DNA from: Sordaria brevicollis
Taxonomy: Eukaryota > Ascomycota > Sordariomycetes > Sordariales > Sordariaceae
Direction: 5' to 3'
Assembly: GCA_033439795.1 (NCBI GenBank)
Contig: JAUTDP010000012.1
Location: 1,178,001 to 1,242,000, forward strand
DNA: 64,000 bases
The notes beneath the pieces were generated by a model. It was not told where the DNA came from. It worked only from the letters and a program-made list of their open reading frames with translations, and searched no databases. Positions 11,201 through 22,904 of the stretch are shown piece by piece. Numbering within the stretch: position 1 is the stretch's first letter; the number at the start of each line of letters is the position of its first letter. The translations under genes and the position numbers were made by a program.

Positions 11201-12763
11201 CGCTGAACCGGCAAATGCCGCAACCGCATCACAAACTTGCTCGTTGTGAATCCACTCGACGGACCCAGCCACCAACTCGGGCCGGGGAGCTGGGATGCCG
11301 GGTTCCAGACAGGACAACGGACATGGCACCGGGCTGGCTGGCTGGCCCGTTGACTACAGAAAGTTTTCTGGGCGGCGGCAAACCATCACCAACAACGGGG
11401 CAAAATGAGACCAGGCACGGGGACACTGTATGGGGCCGCGCGCAAGTTTCTTCGGCACTTTTTTTTCATTATTGGTTTTGCTTCGGAGCCTTTCTGGATC
11501 GCCATTCTCGAACCAGCTACCTACATACCAGCGCGTTGGAGTTCGGAAGCTCTTGCGAGCGAAAAGCAGGATCAGAGCATCAGATATCGAACCACGGTCC
11601 ACGTCACCGCCTCACAGGTCGGAGATATCGGCTCTGTCTCTGAGAGTTGAGACCCATCTGATGGAGATGGACACAACACGAAAATCGCGCGAGCTCACGG
11701 GACCATCACAATGATCACATTGCTAAGCGGCTTTTATTAGGGAAGACACGAGAACTGCCGATGTTCTGGAAGTCTTGGACTTTGGAAGGTCTTTCTTCGC
11801 CTCGATCGACGATCAGTACCACGCGATGGCGACTGATTTATGGTAGGGTCCTGGTTTGGTCTTCTTTGCCATCGAGCATCTCCGAGGCATTGATTCACGC
11901 TAGAAGCACAAAGTGCTTCTCCTGTCAGCCTGTATCTTGGGTTCTAGACTCTGGGGCTTTGATGTCGGAATCTCGGAGCATACACAAGGTGTTTGGGGAG
12001 AGAGAAGCTTCTGACCGCTCGCCATGCCCAAAGCCCGTCCTCATGCTATGTGGAAGATACAACTTCTCATTATATCCTGCGAAGAAACAATCAGCGGTGA
12101 GTGGCTTTACCAAAGACATATGTGAGATCACAGACGGTAGTGTACTTCTCCCCGAGTACATCGGCTGAATATCACCGGGTACTTCTACCGATGATATCGC
12201 TGATGGATTATGTCCACATTACTCGCTGTCTTGTTATGTACCTCACGTACATAACTCACACCAAGTTACAATGAATGGAAGGGATTTACTTCATACCTAA
12301 ATCATTTTTCTTTCTTTAATAACCTCGGGATATCAAGACAAAATAAGCATAAAGAAGCCTTTGAATTGTTTCCAACTCTGAGCTATGAAACCCACTTGGA
12401 GTTAAGGGAGGTAGGAAGGCAGACATAGTCACAGAAGAGTTGGACCATACCTCTTGTTTCCTTGATCACGACATACAAACGCATATATCAGAGAGATTTT
12501 GAGAGGGTTGAAACCCATCAAGAATGCATTAAGCCATAAATAGTAAGTTGTTGTAGTTAACCTCCACCCACCCATGCCTGCCTCCCTCATGATACGGAAA
12601 GGTAGTTGCTTTTCTCCCTTTTGTTTTTGTCTTGCCCCCATCACATCAGTTCGCTCCTGATCATCCATTGTCTCCATTCCACATTGTACTCTACTTTAAT
12701 TCATATCTCCCCAATCAAAGACACACACTCGCACTTCTTTTCTTTTGTCGTTGTTGTTTTACA
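8222..12763. other. Gene-poor 4.5 kb interval
   Basis: Composition is normal, without the RIP signature. I find no gene that can be supported by homology or splicing. Overlapping open frames occur on both strands around 10433-10814 and 10940-11714, but none has a recognisable domain or a coherent exon structure. The minus strand from about 9480 down to 9044, and possibly on to 8430, reads as possible decayed coding sequence and is described separately. A TTAGGG-like motif lies at 10372-10383. Confidence 0.5.
9044..9481 (-). pseudogene. Possible decayed coding segment, unknown family
   Basis: One minus-strand frame keeps protein-like content from 9481 down to 9044, with in-frame TGA codons at 9479-9481, 9449-9451, 9269-9271 and 9044-9046. 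The longest open part starts at an ATG at 9232 and is rich in Trp, Tyr, Arg and Gly (for example GRRGASLFCWLYHRGDPW). The same frame continues toward 8430 with further isolated stops. The number of stops is lower than chance but not strikingly so, and I recognise no domain. It may be a dead gene near the repeat block or may be coincidence. Confidence 0.25.
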
Positions 12764-15700
12764 TTACTGATTCGGTCTTGAGCTGGCCATCTCGCCATAC
12801 CGACCACGATGTTGTGTCGTGTCGTAGGCCTGGAGCACGCGGGTCTGCGACTCGTCGGCCTGCGAGAAGGCGTAACCGCGTTGCTTGCGCATACGCTGGA
12901 CCTGGCGGACTTTGCGGATGGCTTTTTGGAATTGTTCCATGCTGTTGTTCTAACGTTAGCAACGATGCTTAAGGTATAAGAGGACTGGGAGAGAAACATA
13001 CCGAGGCCTATAATCCTGAATGTTGTACTTCTGAATCTCCTGCACGTGGTGATACGCCTCGGGTCTCCAAAGACGCTTGCTGAACTTCCACGCAAAGTCT
13101 CTCAGCAGACAGAGGATCGCGAGCGTAGGCATCTCAATCCAGAAGATCGGACTTGTGAAAAGTCTCGGGACGACGCCAAAGTACTCGACACTAATGTTCA
13201 GCTTGGGCGCAACTTCACCGTAGACTGCCACAAACACTATCCAGACAGCCATAGAACCGGGGATGGCGATGACGTGGTACTTGGTCCAGTTGTTGGTCAC
13301 CAGCGCGGCCTTGCCGAGGACGGTAAGCAGAACGGCGCCGTACATGGCCGTACCCCATACCCACTTGCCGCCGGGGAAACCATCGCTCTGGGGTCCGTCG
13401 TTGAGCCAGAAGAGGCAGCCGCCGACATAGAGAATGATGGAGTGGTAGACGGCGTTAATAATCCATTCACCGAAGACGCGGATCTTGAAGAAGGTGTTGC
13501 GCTGGCCGAGGTTGTAGAGCTGCGGGTAGCGGTCGAGAAGACGGGCAGAGACAAACTGGTCGAGGATACCGAGGGCGAGGGGCGGAAGAACAGTGTAGAA
13601 GACGTTGTAGAAGGAGAGAGTCCAGGATTCGTAAATGACTTCACCGGAGAAGACGTTTTGGAAGGTGTACTATTTCATGTTAGCTTTAGGATCAGCAATG
13701 GTTACGTGCATAGGATGCTTACCCAAAACTGTGTCAGATATAGACAAATGTTCTTGTAGAACGAGAACAGAATGGTCTTGGAAACACGGTGGTAACTCCA
13801 TGCGCCATGGACGAGAAGCAACTTGCGAAGATAACGGAACTGGGCGATAGACACATCGGCACTGCGCGCAGCCTGGAGACCCTCCATACCGCTGATACCG
13901 ACACCAATATGGGCAGCCTGAATCATGGAGACATCGTTGGCTCCGTCGCCAATAGCGAGGAGGATCGACTCCTTCTGATACTTCTTGACAAGCTTGACAA
14001 CCAAGGCCTTTTGCAGAGGGGATACACGGCAGCAGATAACGGCCTTGCACATGATGGCAAGATCGAGGAAGAGCTTCTCCATGTCCTTCTCCAGAGCGTA
14101 CGTCAAAGACTTTCCGTCAATAACGAGGGCCAGGGTCTCCATCTCAATGGTAGCGTCACCCTGATTGCGAATGGCATCAAGCTTTTTCTGAAGGTTATCC
14201 CGCGTGGCTTCGGCACTCTCTTCGTTGACAATGAGCAGCATCATGTCCTCACTAAGAAGCTTGCAACTCATGCCAATGTTGATGGCGGTCTCCTGTCTGT
14301 CGCCAGTCAAGACCCAGACCTTGATACCAGCCTCCTGGAGAGTGTGAATAGTCTCGGGCACACCATCCTGCAAGCGATCCTCGATAGCTGTGGCACCTAG
14401 GAGGTAAAAGTCGTGTTCAATGAGCTCAGCAGCCTTGTCCAGCTCGTCGGCACGGTTACCACCAATGGTCGTCTGTGCCTTCTCATAGATCCTCATCCAT
14501 TCTTGGAATTCGTGCTCAGGGATCTCCCTCATGGCCAAGCAGAGCGTGCGTAGTCCCTCAGAAGCATATTCCTCGAGATGTCGCAGGGTGGCATCGACGT
14601 GGGGGTTTTGGTCGTTGAGTCTTTCCAAGATGACGGTATCTGCGCCTTTGCAGTAGCAGCGAACCTTTCCGTCGGGGCAGCGATAGATGGTAGACATTCT
14701 CTTTCTGGTCGAGTTGAATTCGCAGACAGCCAAGAGCTCGTATTCGAGCGATTGGCCATTGGCCTCGATGATAACAGCACGCGGCTTGCGAGCGACGAAC
14801 TTGTAGCCCAACTGTACAGCACCATCGACAAGTGCTCCTTCATCTGGCGATGCGGCTTGGTACTTAATGCTTCCGTCCTCGGCCTGTTCTGGAATAACAG
14901 TATGGCAGATTGCAAGAAGCGTAAGGAACTGGTCAATGGCCTGCGCAGATTGGTGGCTCTCGAGGTTCTGGCGCAGTTGCTTAAAGTCGTAGATTCCGTT
15001 CTCGATTCCATCCTCGATACTCGGGATTCTATCCTCGGGTACCTTGTCGGCGTACATGATTCCAGCGATCGAGCATTGCCTGTATTCCATCATGTTGCAA
15101 GTCAATGTACCAGTTTTGTCCGAGAAGACGAACTCAACCATGCCCAGTTCTTCAACCAAACTGGACGTTCGGCAGTTGGCGGGCGTGTCATTGACGTCGT
15201 AGTACATGTCAAGATCGTCGTTGATGAGGATACCGTGCCAATATTTGACCATTTCAATGGTGACGAAAAGCGAGATGGGTACGAGAGCAGAAAACAGAAC
15301 CCAGTATGTGACCATGTCCTTGATGAAGATGCGAGCAATAGCCGAAGCGCTGTTCATGGGATCCAGGAAGAGATAAGCGAGACCCTCTTCGCCCTCAATC
15401 CTTCGCTGGATGAGATCACCGACCGTGGAGACAACACTGAAGACCAAAAGGATAGCGACGAGGAAGAGTACAAGGGTGTTCAGCTGCCTCTCAACCTTGG
15501 TGCGCTTGATGGGCGCAGCCGTGGCGTTACGCATCAGCTTGGTCTCGTGGCCGGTGAAGACAACGACACCGTGAACCCAGGGAGTATTGCGCAAAGTAGC
15601 ACCACGAAGAAGCAGCTGTTCGGGGTTGAGGGGAAGCTCCTTCTCTCCACCTCCAGCCTGCATGGTCAAGGTGGCTTCGTAGGTGTAAAGACTGCTGTTG

Positions 15701-16962
15701 GGCTGCTCGGAGCGAATCCTGCCTCCCAGACGGCTCAGCTCGCTAGAGCTAACCATAGTTGACGTTTCCGGCAGAGCTTGTTTGATCTTCAAGTTGGTCT
15801 CTCCATCAAGATTGGCAGTTTCGATGTAGCAAAGACCCTCGGGTTCGGAACTGGCCAAGAGGACAAGATCGGCGGGGAAAGACTCCTCGGACTCGACACG
15901 AATGATATCTCCAACCGAAACGTTGATCCACTTTGTTTCTTCGAAAGTCGAGCCCCTCAAAATACGGGCCTTGGACATGTTGAGCGCCTTGTCTGCCTGT
16001 TTTCTCCGATAATCTTCCACCAGCTCCTTACCGGCCGAAACCAAAAGCACGACGGCCAAAGGACCGATGGTGGTGTATCTGTTTGTGGGTGACAGCCCGG
16101 GAATTTGCTGTAGACCGGCAGTAAACAAGAAGAAGATGTTGGCGAACTTGGAAAACTGCTCGAAGAGGAACTTGGGCAAGAAAGTCGCAACATTGTACTT
16201 GGCTGTCGAGACGTGATTGTCGACATATTTGTTCAAGGCATTGGCGGGAGGATTGTTGAGATGGATGACACGGGGTCCAAGGGTTGCTGGGTCCACCTTT
16301 CCACCTCCAAATCCGAACTTGAAATCGAACTTCTTGGTTGGCTTCTGAGGGGGGGGCTCGTGAGAATGGTCTACCCGTGCGGTCGATCGCGGGTCGGTCA
16401 AGGGGAGGTCCATCTCCGAGTATCCTTCAGGGCCCATTCCAAGCATGTTCTTGGCCCGACCGATCAACCCGCCGCCCATGCTAAGGACACTATTCCGTTT
16501 GCGCGCGCTGTCGCGGGCGGCCGCCGAGTCCGGAGGGAGAGCACCGCCATGTTGGTAGTAAGACGAGGTGCTCTCGTCGGGGTAATCGTCAAAGTCCTCA
16601 GCATACCGCTGGTAGTTTCCGAGATCCGACGTTTGACTAAACTGCCGGTCTAGCGAACTGTTCACAGGGTATGGACTTGCTGGGCCTCCGCCGCCTGCCG
16701 CGCCTGGCGTGGGCTGTATAGGTCTTGTAGATGTTTGCTGTTGTGTTATTTGCCCGGATCCGATAAAGTCATCGTAGGATACGGATGGGCGAGGCTGCGC
16801 GGCGCCTTGCGCATCATCGCTGTGTAGTCGCAGGAGATCGTCATCGTTTAGGGTCGACCTTTGTCCCCCGCTGTAGTATGGTTGTTCGTTGCCGAAGTCG
16901 AGCAGCAGATCATCGTTTTGAGCGCTCGACGGGGCCCCAGGAGGGGGGCGGCCAGCCGCCAT
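12764..16962 (-). CDS. drs2: P4-type ATPase phospholipid flippase, DRS2 type
   Basis: There are three exons: 16962-13723, 13669-13002 and 12941-12764 (1361 residues). The introns are 53 and 60 bp, both with GT...GCTAAC...AG. The family flips aminophospholipids to the cytosolic leaflet of the trans-Golgi and endosomes. Visible motifs are DGETNLK at 386-392, the P4-specific PISL at 562-565, the phosphorylated Asp of DKTGTLT at 615-621, TGD at 886-888 and GDGAND at 1005-1010. About 200 disordered N-terminal residues precede the membrane core, as in yeast Drs2. Exons 2 and 3 encode the last membrane helices and the regulatory tail, ending with the conserved GYAFSQAD motif. The ATG at 16962 gives an ortholog-like N-terminus. 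Long antisense open frames across it are shadows. Confidence 0.96.
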
Positions 16963-18270
16963 GCCGGAGACCGGAAACCGGAGGGTGGACGCTGTCGGTC
17001 AGAAAGTCCGTCAAACCAGAGATGGTGGTGTCGCGCAGACGAGCGAAGGATCCGGTGAAAAGGCGGGGGTTCGTGCTTATAGCGGGAATAGGAGCATCTG
17101 AAGGTTTAAGTATGTACGAGGGGGGAAGGATTCGGCTTCGGCGGGCTCTTGTCGTCTTGGTTGATTTCGAATTATCGCGTGTACTTGTATATGCAGCTTT
17201 GATGGATGCGGTCGGGTGGGTAGCGTAAGTGTATGTATCTGTGATGTTGACCGCAAGAACACCTTTTTTGCGACAGAATGCGTGGAAGTTGGGGAAGCTG
17301 AATTGGAAGGTTGGGAATACGGAGAGATAGTGGATGCTGGGTGGGTTGACAGTTGACACTATAGCGGAGAGTGCAGTATGTAGGTGCCGCCGTGTCCACG
17401 ATGCAAGCACAGCCTCCTTTCAGTGCAGGATTCCCGTCGTGTGTGGAATTAACGAATTGGTGCCCCCCCAGTACAAGCACAAGGGACCAACAAAAGATAC
17501 CTCTACCAACGGGGTTAATACGGTTCCCGGTACGCGCCAATACATACGGTTTGCTTGGGATGGAAGTCACGTTGAACGAGATGAAGAGCAACCCCCTGAT
17601 ATGCAGAAAGTGTCCGAGGATCGGCTTCCACGGGCACACTCTTCAGAAGATTTATTTTGGATGTTTGAAGAGCAGACTCTGCTTCCTGTTGACGAATCGA
17701 TCTGGAATTCAGGGGATGTCCAGGGATGGAGGGATTGCCTGGTGGGCTTGTTGGAAGCTGCACGTAATGTACCGGTTACAGAGACCGGGACACCCAACCA
17801 CAGACAGTGACACCACCACAATCGCAAACCCAGGGGACCAAGCAGCCAAGGCACGTCACAGCGCTCTTAGCGGGTCGCCGTTGTTAGGCCTTTGTGGATT
17901 GCCCAGTTGCTATGAATAAAGACGTTTCGGATGCCTTTCATCCAATCAAGATGCTCAGAGCCTGACTTTGAGGCTGGAAAAGAGGCCGCTAAGCCCATGA
18001 CTAAGCGATAAGTGGCTGAAGGTAGGGGCCGTTTACCCCACATCTTGGAGCCTTCTTCCTTCTCTGCCCCTGTGTTCTTCTCTGTGATGTACCATGGGCT
18101 TGGCGGTCAGCATATGCTCCAGCGGACATCATCTCGACTCGCCGCAGCTCGTCAATTTTCTGACCTCATTCATCATCAACCACATATCCTTTCATTCGTC
18201 GACAAAGGCTTGCTCACCGCTTCAGTTCAAGAATACAGGAATCATCTCATCGGAAAGAGAACCAGTCAAT
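16963..18270. other. Divergent promoter interval between flippase and CRIPT genes
   Basis: This 1.3 kb separates two divergently transcribed genes and must hold both promoters and 5' leaders. Open frames are present on both strands (around 17172-17919) but have no recognisable domain and overlap one another, so I do not call them genes. The ATG at 18094 is in frame with the CRIPT start. Confidence 0.5.
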
Positions 18271-18772
18271 ATGGTCTGCGCAAAGTGTGCAAAGAAGGAA
18301 AAGACGTCGCTCGTCACGCCAGGGGTCAAGAAGAAGAGTGAGATGTACTATGGTTCTCCGGCAGCAGCAGGTTCATCATCATCGAGCTCTGCCTCAGGGC
18401 CAAAGAAATCAGCAACTCTCGGAAACACTGGAGTGGTAAAAGTGAGTTTTCATCATCAGCGACATGAGCTTATTCAGCAATACTAATTGATATCTGCAGA
18501 GCAAACTGCTGTCCAAGGCGGCACAGAACCCTTACGCTCAGTACTCCAGCACTTGTACGCGCTGCAAGGCAAAAGTGTCAGAAGGTCACAAATTTTGCAA
18601 CAAATGTGCCTACCGCGCCAACTGTACGTTCCGACATGTCCATCGCACATCCACTCATCAAGATAAATGGTGTTGACTTCTTTTGACAGCCTGCGCAATT
18701 TGTGGCAAGCCCAATAAAGCGACTACCGCCGGAGCTCCTCTCGTGAACGGTCAGAAGTTTACCTTGAAATGA
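18271..18772 (+). CDS. CRIPT, cysteine-rich PDZ-binding protein homolog
   Basis: Three exons (18271-18441, 18500-18623, 18690-18772) encode 125 residues. The protein opens MVCAKCAKK, close to the MVCEKCEKK of animal CRIPT, and contains CxxC pairs at the N-terminus, in CTRCKAK, in CNKC and in CAICGK, plus the conserved YAQYSSTC and C-terminal region. CRIPT is a zinc-binding protein; in animals it was first described as a PDZ ligand and was later seen in spliceosome structures. Both introns have good donors (GTGAGT, GTACGT). The start was chosen by homology, although an upstream in-frame ATG at 18094 would add 59 residues. Confidence 0.95.
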
Positions 18773-20091
18773 GGAGATCACAGACCAAAGCTGCCGTACA
18801 GGTGAAAGAACGACACGAGACTCACGATGCGATACGATGACTACGAGTCTAACGACATGAATGACACTAAACCGACATGCTTAACGTTGCGGTTATTCTT
18901 ATCCTTGGTTTCCGGGTTTCGTCTATACTGCTAACTTTTTCTTGTTGAAAGACTGTACATACATTCACACAGTCGAGAGTCACAGTACCCGGGGCGCCCA
19001 AGTTTCTTTCCAAGTCCTTGGCCGCGGTTGGAAGGTGCAAACTCTCGTCTTGAGTGTTGCACGGCCGCGAGGCTGAGCAACGGCTGGTGACATTCAAGGG
19101 ATCACAGAGCAGATCGATGGAACGTGAGCGCGTGCGCCATGAGCTGGATGGAAACTTTCAAACGTGCCCGACAGGGCGCGAGCTCATATTTGTTTGCGTG
19201 CCTTCAACAAGGGACAATTCTGCCTTTCGAGCACCACTCCAGCTGGCGAGGAGATGAGTATTCCTGTGAGTACGGATTCTGATGCTATGTGGGGCCACGG
19301 CACTTGCGTACTTATCCATGACCGCAAAAATGCGGAGGTCAAGTAGCGCTGAAGACGAGAAAACAAACTTTAAACTAATAAGCTAGAGCTAAAGCGAAAA
19401 TATAGATATTCACTTGTCAACGAACTTTGTGTTCTAAAGTTGATATGTTTTACTAATCTCCAAGTTAAGCGTATAAAACGAATCCCCGTTCATTAACGTA
19501 CACATCATCCACCATCTCACCGATCCCATGTTTACTCATCAACCGAGCATCCAATAACTTTACCAATACCCACTCAAAAGCTCCCTTCGCTTATCGATGC
19601 CTCGGTCGAATTCACAAGCCAGGTACGAAGCGGAGAGGCAAGGGCTTCATCGAACCTTCGTGCTTCAATGATCGCTCTATTTCAACTATCCTTGGGGGGT
19701 CTTGGCAAGTATGCATGACGCACTCGTGGTTGTTTCTACCCCCCTTTTCTCCACTCGGCATTAACACGTCTGTATAAGAAGACGGACAACAAAGACATCC
19801 GAGCCACTTCGGGATTATTTGCTTTCAATTTGAAAAGCGGCCGACGATTGTTGACAGTTCAAACGCGGTACAATATCTCATAGGTGCGTCAAAAAGCCAG
19901 TTGTAATCTTGTGCCGCCGTTAGACAGATCGAAGCACATGTGTCCATCGTGATACCATCAGACCATATCATAATCATAACGTTATATAGCTAACTCCCAC
20001 TTACAGAACTTCAACCGAATCTCAGGTCTCATCAGTAATTTATTACATCAACAACTCATTAACCACTGAGTCTATCATCGAATCACCCAAA
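18773..20091. other. Intergenic interval, no gene seen
   Basis: This 1.3 kb lies between the CRIPT stop and the hydrolase ATG. Short open frames near 19054-19366 lack recognisable content. The right part presumably contains the hydrolase promoter and its pyrimidine-rich, ATG-poor leader. I see no repeat, tRNA or conserved site. Confidence 0.5.
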
Positions 20092-21264
20092 ATGTCACCA
20101 ACACCCGACTTCCCTCCCAAGCTCACCCCCCACGACCCGCGCGTCCTCTCCAAAACCGCCACCATCAACGGCAAGAAAATTCACTACCTCATCGGCGCCC
20201 CCGCCCCTCCCACCGCCGGCGACTCCGGCCCCCCAGCGCGGGCCAACCTCGAATCCTCTTCTGCTTCAGCCATCGACGCCGTCTCTCAACCGCGGGGCAC
20301 CGTCCTCCTCGTGCACGGCTGGCCCGACCTCTCCTTCGGATGGCGCTACCAAGTCCCCTTCCTTTTGTCTTTGGGGTTGCGCGTCATCGTCCCCGACCTC
20401 CCCGGCTTCGGCCGCTCCGACTCTCCTCAGGAACTAACCGCCTACTCGTACAAGAACGTCACGCGCGACCTTTTGGAGTTGGTCACGCAAAACGTTCCCG
20501 GCGGCAAGGCACAGATTGAGAAGGAAGGCGGAATCATCGTCGGCGGTCACGACTGGGGCGGTGCGGTAGCTTGGCGGTTCGCGCTCTGGTTCCCTGACCT
20601 CACAAGGGCTGTGTTCTCGGTTTGCACGCCCTTTTGGGCTCCGCGGGCGGGAGGGTATATGTCGCTGCAGCAGATTGTCGATGCGGTGTTGCCGAATTTC
20701 CGGTATCAGTTACAGTTGTCGGGCCCGGAGGTTGAGGCGAAGGTTAAGGGGGAGGAGAAGATTAGGCAGTTTTTGAGCGGAGTTTATGAAGCCAAGGGAC
20801 CGAATGGCGAGCGGGTGTTTACGACCGAGAAGGGGTGTTTGTTTGAGAACTTGCCCAAGATGGGCAAGAGCCCGTTGGTGGATGATAGGGAGATGGAGTA
20901 CTATGTTAAGGAGGTGGTGGGCAACGATAAGGGCAGTTTGAGGGGTGGTTTGAACTGGTATAGGACGACTCAGGTGAACTATGAGGAGGAGAGAGACCTG
21001 ATCAAGCAGTTGGAGCAGAGGGGGAAGAATGCCAAGACGGGAGACAAGATCGTGGAGCCGCCGGCGCTGTTTGTGCAGGCTAGCAATGATGAGGCCCTTC
21101 CACCGGCCATGGCGGAGGGTATGGAGAGGTACTTTGAGAAGAAGTTGATCAAAAAGGAGGTGCAGGCTACCCATTGGGCGCATTGGGAGCAGCCGGTGAA
21201 GGTGAACCAGGCCATCGCGGAGTTCTTGAGTCCTATCTTGAAGGAGGTGGATGCGAAGCTTTGA
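20092..21264 (+). CDS. Epoxide hydrolase-like alpha/beta hydrolase
   Basis: This is a single exon of 390 residues. The oxyanion motif HGWP is at 75-78 and the nucleophile elbow G-G-H-D-W-G has Asp at 154. An acidic residue (Asp333, in ASNDEALPP) and His361 in HWAHWEQP complete the triad. The D-W-G nucleophile is typical of epoxide hydrolases and haloalkane dehalogenases, and HGWP favours epoxide hydrolase. A Tyr in NWYRTTQ around 280-290 could be one of the cap-domain tyrosines that polarise the epoxide. No signal peptide is seen, so the protein is probably cytosolic. An insertion of about 25 residues (38-66) lengthens the first strands. The substrate cannot be told from sequence. The gene converges on the pinin-domain gene, 363 bp apart. 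Confidence 0.87.
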   Translation: MSPTPDFPPKLTPHDPRVLSKTATINGKKIHYLIGAPAPPTAGDSGPPARANLESSSASAIDAVSQPRGTVLLVHGWPDLSFGWRYQVPFLLSLGLRVIVPDLPGFGRSDSPQELTAYSYKNVTRDLLELVTQNVPGGKAQIEKEGGIIVGGHDWGGAVAWRFALWFPDLTRAVFSVCTPFWAPRAGGYMSLQQIVDAVLPNFRYQLQLSGPEVEAKVKGEEKIRQFLSGVYEAKGPNGERVFTTEKGCLFENLPKMGKSPLVDDREMEYYVKEVVGNDKGSLRGGLNWYRTTQVNYEEERDLIKQLEQRGKNAKTGDKIVEPPALFVQASNDEALPPAMAEGMERYFEKKLIKKEVQATHWAHWEQPVKVNQAIAEFLSPILKEVDAKL

Positions 21265-21627
21265 ATGAGCGGTGATGGCAATGATCTCGCGCTTTGTGGC
21301 CAGGTGGCTCGTTGAAAGCTTTATGAGAATGCTATTAAAAGGGTATTCCGCATAACAGAACCTTTAACAAAGTTGAGGCCGCAAGTATATCACAATCTTG
21401 CGCACCCTTTTGCATGAAATGTTCCTTTCCACTGGCCTCTCATTGGCTCATAATGCCTTCCTACTCGCGCTTGTACAGCTCCAAAATCATAAGTAACGAC
21501 ATGGCCAGTCAGCTGGCTTTCGCAAGAAACCCTTGCTTTACAAAGAACCACATATGAGGACAACAACTGACAAACAGTGGACCAAGATTGGGACATGTGG
21601 CAATAGAAGGATTAGGTAAAGTTACCT

Positions 21628-22904
21628 CTAGTAGATGACCATATCCTCTCCATCTTGTATCATCTCATCCCCATCATGGTCATGATCGTGGCCATGAATG
21701 GTAGTATCAATGCTAGCGGCAGTAACGCCCTTGTCATCGCCCATGGTTGTGCTCGGGGGTACTGTGGCTGCTGCTGTTGGCGGCGGCATACCGTCCGATG
21801 GCAATGATGGATCGGCACCATGGTTAGCATCTTCTGAAGACTTGTTAGGCTGCTCACCAACTTGATCTTGTTCTTTCCGGGCGCCCTCATCAGCGTGGTT
21901 TGAAGGTGGTGGGCTCTTAGTCCTTGGCTCGACCTTGACTTGAGTCTTTGGCGGCCTCCCATGTTTAGCTTCGAACTGGCGCACCTCTCTGGCAATGGTC
22001 TCTTCGGCTTCGCAAATTTGCTCATCGATGATGCGCTCTTGCTCTTTGGTGAGCTCCCATGGTTTGTAGTACTGATGCCATCGTTAGCTAGTGCCTCGAA
22101 TATTGTTTTCAGCCAGAGCTTTGAATACTTACAACCACAGGCTCGCTGACGGTCCGTAGGCTATGCGCCAAAACAAGCATCTTCTCGTGCCGCCGGTGCA
22201 TCTACAACAAATCGTATGTTAGCAAGCCTGCCCTGGACTTCTTTTTCAGAAAATAACAGCCAACCCACCATTCGCTCTTCGAAGTCCACCTGCTTAGCGT
22301 CCCGGAAGCGTCTTCGCTCAGCAAGCAGGTCGGTTCTGCGCCTATCATCCTCGACTCTCTGCTGCTGCACTCGTTCCTGCTGGCGGCGTTCCATCTCTTT
22401 TCTCCTGTTCTGCTGCGCTTTGTTGGGCGCGGTCTGACTTAGTGTGTTGAGAAGACCACCAAACAAGCGCCTTCCCCGCTTCTTCTCCTCCATGCTGACA
22501 TTCTTCCGCGATTGTTCAGGGCTGATAAGCGCCTTTTGAGATGGTGGCCGGGCCTGCTCCCTTTGAGCGTCGGACTCTCCCCGAGCGGAGACTGGGCTCT
22601 GAACTGTGGTCTCATCGGCGCGTGCCACAGCATCGGTTTCCATTGGACGATCTTCATCTTTCGTGTTTGACTCGGCCTGATTCTCCTTCGTTGTGTTGAC
22701 TGGCTCCTCCGTTGATTCCTTCGCGGGCTCCTCTGTCTTGCCGTTTTCTGGCTTCGCTTCCCCGTCGACAGTCTCTCTGACCTTGTCCTGGACATTTTCG
22801 TCCTCTAATTTGGTACGCTTAGCAGCCACTGCATCCTCTGGAGCTGGCGAAGAGGAGGCCTTTCTTTTCTGGGGAGCCAAGTCCTGGGGCTCTGTCTCCA
22901 TCAT
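21628..22904 (-). CDS. Pinin/SDK/memA-domain protein
   Basis: Three exons (22904-22269, 22201-22133, 22071-21628) give 382 residues. The N-terminal part is an acidic, disordered region with a KRKASSSP-type basic patch. The conserved block begins at RGRRLFGGLLNTL, runs through a Gln/Arg-rich helix (QQNRRKEMERRQQERV) and ends near YYKPWELTKEQE across two introns. This is the pinin/memA domain of proteins associated with splicing and the exon-junction complex in animals. The C-terminal tail is low-complexity with an HDHDHDGDE stretch. The frame stays open upstream to 23003, but the first in-frame ATG is at 22904. The gene is divergent from RDS3. Confidence 0.78.

Noticed and set aside
13046..13759. 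A 237-codon + strand open frame over flippase exon 2
   Set aside because: It is an antisense shadow of the membrane helices and crosses the intron of the real gene.
14578..15762. A 394-codon + strand open frame within the flippase gene
   Set aside because: It lies entirely opposite conserved P4-ATPase motifs and shows only the complementary-codon pattern.
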